Part shown: positions 60,703-64,000 of the stretch, piece by piece
Numbering within the stretch: position 1 is the stretch's first letter
How the letters are laid out: each line of letters starts with the position of its first letter
From: Chalara sp. BL73
Taxonomy: Eukaryota; Ascomycota; Leotiomycetes; Helotiales
Assembly: GCA_918026815.1 (NCBI GenBank)
Contig: CAKJVC010000066.1
Location: forward strand, 62,001-126,000
DNA length: 64,000 nucleotides
Direction of reading: 5' to 3'
Position numbers and translations under genes: made by a program
Notes under the pieces: model-generated
What the model saw: only the letters and a program-made list of their open reading frames with translations
What the model was told of the DNA's origin: nothing
Databases searched by the model: none

Positions 60703-62448
60703 GATGGATGAAAGCCGCAACTTCCGCGAATTAAAGGGAGAAGAAGCAGACACGGAACTGATACGTTGCAACTGTATGTTGAGTCGACAATTTGCCAGTG
60801 CACCTCTTTGGTTTGGGTGGTTGATGGGGATGGTGGTCAAGAGAGGGAAAGGCTAGGAGGCAGCCTTGAGTCTTGGAGTTTCTCCAGGTCACGTCACAGC
60901 CCCTACTCCAGTACAATGTGTGGGGGGATCTTTGGGGAGGGTGGCATTTCAACTTCCCAGTCCAACTCCCGCCTAGGCCCATTTGGATAAAACGTGTTCA
61001 AGACTTCAATTCCAACGCTTTTTTGCGGCGTACAACGTGGGAATGGCCACATTTCTACTATATATATATATAAATAGCATATACTTTTAACGATGCCTTA
61101 CCTGATTCGAATTCCTGTCATGGCAGCCGCGTGTTTGATAAGCTTTCGAGGTGCCTTGTGAGATTCCCTTGGCTTGCAATAGTGGTGAATGAGGTGAGGG
61201 CAGATGAGGTCCCTTCAGCATTGGAGACACTAAATACTGTAGGTAGGTAGGGAAAGCTGGGTAGCTTTGACTGAAACTCTTACAGGCCCGGCACTTGTAG
61301 TCGTATGAGGCCGTCGATTTCCATGCTCGAGACAAATTCAAAATCACGGTAGGTTCTCTTTATTTTCTTCTTCCAAGATTGTACCATATCGTACGTAGTA
61401 GTATCCATCATTTGCACGGAAGCACCGGTTCATCACTGCAGGTCATACTCGTTCAGGGGAGCCCGACGGCCGTGAGCGTTCTCCTGACACTTGCTGAGCA
61501 GCAAAATAGGACCGAAAGAGCCAGACTCTTGTCTCAGTGCTCTGCAATGCAGAAGCTAAAGCTAAAGGGTGGTCCAGGGAGGGCGACTCACGGTTCAATA
61601 AGCCTCCTGAAGAATTGCATCGTTACTTCACTACTGTGCATGGTTTACTGATAATGGATGAACCACCCCATGGCACGGCAATTCCCCAACGGGAGCTTAT
61701 TATATCCTCCAAGTTGTGCGGAAGCTAAAGATCTACAGACAGTCGAAAGACCGTGGTGAATGGTGAAACCTCCGATTCGCCAGGATGCAGGACGCAGAAT
61801 GAGGCCGAAAGGGCATCTTTTAATAAGGTTACAGGGCCGACTCTACAAAGGGCAGCAGACGGTGCACATCCTCATTAGACGGGAATTCCAAAGGGGGCCC
61901 AACAGGGATGCTTGATTGCGGTAAGTAAGTACAGTTTGTATACGAGAGTTTTAGGATCATTGAATCTGAATTCTCAAAGCAGATGCCGACGATTTGAAGG
62001 AGCAAATAATACATCAAGGGTTGAGCGTCCGTCATTTAGGTCGACTGCAGACAGGTAACCGGTGTTGATGCTGACGCATGTGTGCTTTGGTGCATCCATA
62101 CCATACTGAAGAGGCCCAAGGCTCTTGGGGTGGTGGCGTTGCAAGCGGCCCTATTCGGGTTCTAATCTTTCAGGTCTAGATCTTGGAGCATGTCGCCTCG
62201 CCTCGCATCATCAAAAAAGCATCATCAATCCCACCAAGGAGCAAAGGGTAATAAGTTGAGGAATGCTGCACACTATTAATATCAGACGGAAACATGAGCA
62301 CGCGATGAGCAGCGGTCGTGGGTGGGATGTTTTACGAACTGTATACGTGCGTGGGTGTGTGTGTGTTTGGTATATGTAGCTGTGTGCATCCAAGACGCCG
62401 TTCATCATCATTATCATTACTGACCAACCAACACAAGAACAAGCTTTG

Positions 62449-62466
62449 CTGCTGCTGCTGCTGCTA
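62449..62466. repeat. Trinucleotide microsatellite (GCT)n
   Basis: Six consecutive GCT/CTG units, continuing into imperfect ACT/ATT triplets. Probably length-polymorphic. Confidence 0.8.
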
Positions 62467-62521
62467 CTATTATTGCCTCATTCCCTCTCACTAATTACTG
62501 TACCAACCCCAACCTAATCTC

Positions 62522-62605
62522 ATGGGCATAGCGGCGGCGACAGCGACGACAACGACAACGACAACGACAATCCTGATTATTGGGCGCTGGGAGGGGACAT
62601 GGTAG
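62522..62605 (+). other. Possible upstream ORF of 27 codons
   Basis: An ATG opens a short frame through the CGACAACGACAAC repeat, encoding an Ala/Thr run and then ILIIGRW, and stops at 62603-62605. If the F-box gene's leader begins upstream of it, this would be a translated uORF. The transcript start is unknown, so this is speculative. Confidence 0.2.
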
Positions 62606-62885
62606 ATGAAAATGTTACCTCTCTGATCTTGGCTTCCCCGTCTCCTCGGCCTCATTATTTAAGTTTGACCCTTTTTGCAACAGCCGGTATTGCTTTTAAT
62701 TCGTCCACCGTCTTTCTTGACGGCTAAATCGCCCTTCCCCCACTAAAGTCCACATTACCTCCAGAGAACCGCCGAGACCAATCATTCGCCCTCTTTTTCA
62801 TCCAGCAGCCCCAGCCGGATCTCCCAAAACCCCAAACCTCACTACACTACACTAGATTGTACGGCTACGGTACAGTACCAGTACA

Positions 62886-62905
62886 TCTCTCTCTCTCTCT
62901 CTCAC
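62886..62905. repeat. CT dinucleotide microsatellite
   Basis: About nine to ten CT units, just after a GTAC-rich stretch (GGTACAGTACCAGTAC, near 62869-62884). It lies in the probable promoter or leader of the F-box gene. Confidence 0.8.
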
Positions 62906-63348
62906 TCTCTCATCTGCCACCCCACGGCCTGGACGGAAAAGCCTCTTGAACAACAAAAACCAGAGAATCGTCCTCTTCCCCATTCCCATCAGCTGCTGCC
63001 AGAGCACCGCCCGTCCCGACATTCCTCCCTCCGGTACCACTCCCGCGATCCCTTCAGGTCTTCGCTTCCCCTCCCATTACATTGCGACCTTACCTACCAC
63101 ACTGGTTCTATCTTGTTGGCACGCCGCCGCTGTCTTCGGACGATATTCGTGCCTGGGAGTCTCTTCGAGCCACACGATGCGCAAGCATCGATCCTGTGAC
63201 GGCCATTCACTACCATCTGCGCGACCAGCGCGATACTGACGACCCGCCTGCAAAGAGCGTCGTCCCCCTTCCGTTCTGATATGCGCTATCAATTACACCC
63301 TATCTCGATTCTGCGACCGGATGGGATAATTCCCAAACGGGGAACACC

Positions 63349-64000
63349 ATGGATCCTCTCCACATCACTGAGTTCGCCTCACCACGATACTATGATAAAT
63401 TAAACCAAGTGAGTGAGACTGCCAAAAATGGCAGTCCTTCATCAGAACCGGCGGGGTCGACGTCGGCATCAACTTCTATTCAAGCGCATACGATAGGGCA
63501 GCAGACATTCACTCTTCCTATCAATTTACGACACCCAGAAATCCACCCTGGCCTTGTTCCTCTAAAGTCAGCGGAACAAAAGAAACGATCGATTGGACAT
63601 AATGATGATTATTCATCTACACAGACTCAACGTCGACCCAAATTCTTTGGGTCCAAAGGGACATTACATACCAAGTTTACACTTGTCAAGAAAGCACCAA
63701 CAGTGTCGACACTTGTTGAACACCACGAGCATGTTGTGGCCGCAGAGGGTAGGGTTTATGAGAGGTACATATCATATTCGTGTCCCCCAAAATTCCATGG
63801 ATCGTATTAACCCATATATAGGCTTCCTCTGAGTGAGCTGTTTCTCTCCCTTCCGAACGAACTTCAGGAACATATTATCGCTCCACTTCCAATTCATGAC
63901 ATCTTGAATTTACGACTCGTGTCCAAGTCATTCCACACTTTGGTAACACTTAATGAACATGGAATTGCGCGATATCACGTTGCTCATACCCTTCCCTCAT
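63349..64000 (+). CDS. F-box protein, 5' part (truncated by window end)
   Basis: Exon 1 is 63349-63764 and exon 2 begins at 63822 and runs off the window; the intron is 57 nt. The first 138 residues are Ser/Thr/Lys-rich and probably disordered. Right after the junction comes a clear F-box: LPLSELFLSLPNELQEHIIAPLPIHDILNLRLVSKSF is the spliced sense of the region, with the LPNEL...I...L...LRLVSK spacing that binds Skp1. F-box proteins are substrate receptors of SCF ubiquitin ligases; the target-binding domain lies beyond the window. The ATG has a good context (CACCATGG). Confidence 0.8.

Larger units (their letters stand above)
60703..63348. other. Intergenic between divergent VPS37 and F-box genes
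   Basis: 2.6 kb. It contains an AT dinucleotide stretch near 61062-61072, a CTG trinucleotide run at about 62449-62466, GACAAC repeats at about 62545-62572 and a CT dinucleotide run at about 62886-62905. The last kilobase is CT-rich and looks like the long promoter and leader of the F-box gene. No coding gene is supported. Confidence 0.5.

Noticed and set aside
1..64000. CRISPR arrays, integrases, transposases or a secondary-metabolite cluster
   Set aside because: None is present. The genes are dispersed housekeeping functions and no backbone synthase or transposase motif appears.

Overview
This is nuclear DNA of a filamentous ascomycete (Pezizomycotina). The signs are short GT-AG introns of about 45-100 nt with CTAAC/CTGAT-like branch sites, compact intron-bearing genes, an intron-containing tRNA-Gly, and fungal families such as Clr5-TPR, Trs65, PRP40 and an HMT1-type ABC transporter. 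Several proteins resemble those of Helotiales (Leotiomycetes) as I remember them, but this placement is inference. I see no rRNA, CRISPR, prophage or intact transposon. I rebuilt exon structures by hand: exon lengths, codon phase and conserved protein motifs agree for every multi-exon gene listed.

Layout, left to right. 0-5 kb: a degenerate tRNA-like sequence, then a Gfo/Idh/MocA oxidoreductase. 5-12.5 kb: on the minus strand, a VRL1-type VPS9/ankyrin/PX/BAR endosomal protein and the co-chaperone SGT2. 12.5-18.5 kb: OLA1 (-), a PPPDE desumoylating-type peptidase (+), mitoribosomal protein uS11m (-) and TIM44 (+). The last two are a head-to-head mitochondrial pair. 20-24 kb: a 14-exon HMT1-type ABC half-transporter (-). 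27-31 kb: a large uncharacterised low-complexity protein (-). 33.5-38.4 kb: TRS65 (-) divergent from PRP40 (+). 39-47 kb: RLI1/ABCE1 (-) divergent from CHD1 (+). 50-52 kb: a hexose transporter (+). 52.9 kb: tRNA-Gly(GCC) with intron (-). 54-57 kb: a Clr5-domain/TPR protein (+). 60-61 kb: ESCRT-I subunit VPS37 (-). 63.3 kb to the edge: the 5' part of an F-box gene (+).

Most genes are conserved housekeeping functions: endosomal and Golgi traffic (VRL1, TRS65, VPS37), translation and ribosome recycling (OLA1, RLI1), mitochondrial biogenesis (uS11m, TIM44), splicing (PRP40) and chromatin (CHD1). They do not form a pathway cluster. The most unusual signal is in splicing. There are four reading-frame-enforced GC-AG introns among roughly 50 introns, repeated GTTCGT donors, a 12-nt micro-exon in RLI1 that encodes its first Fe-S cysteine, and a 27-nt micro-exon in CHD1. 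Two gene models (VRL1 and the ABC transporter) also extend well beyond their longest open reading frames. I found no convincing wholly new biological system.
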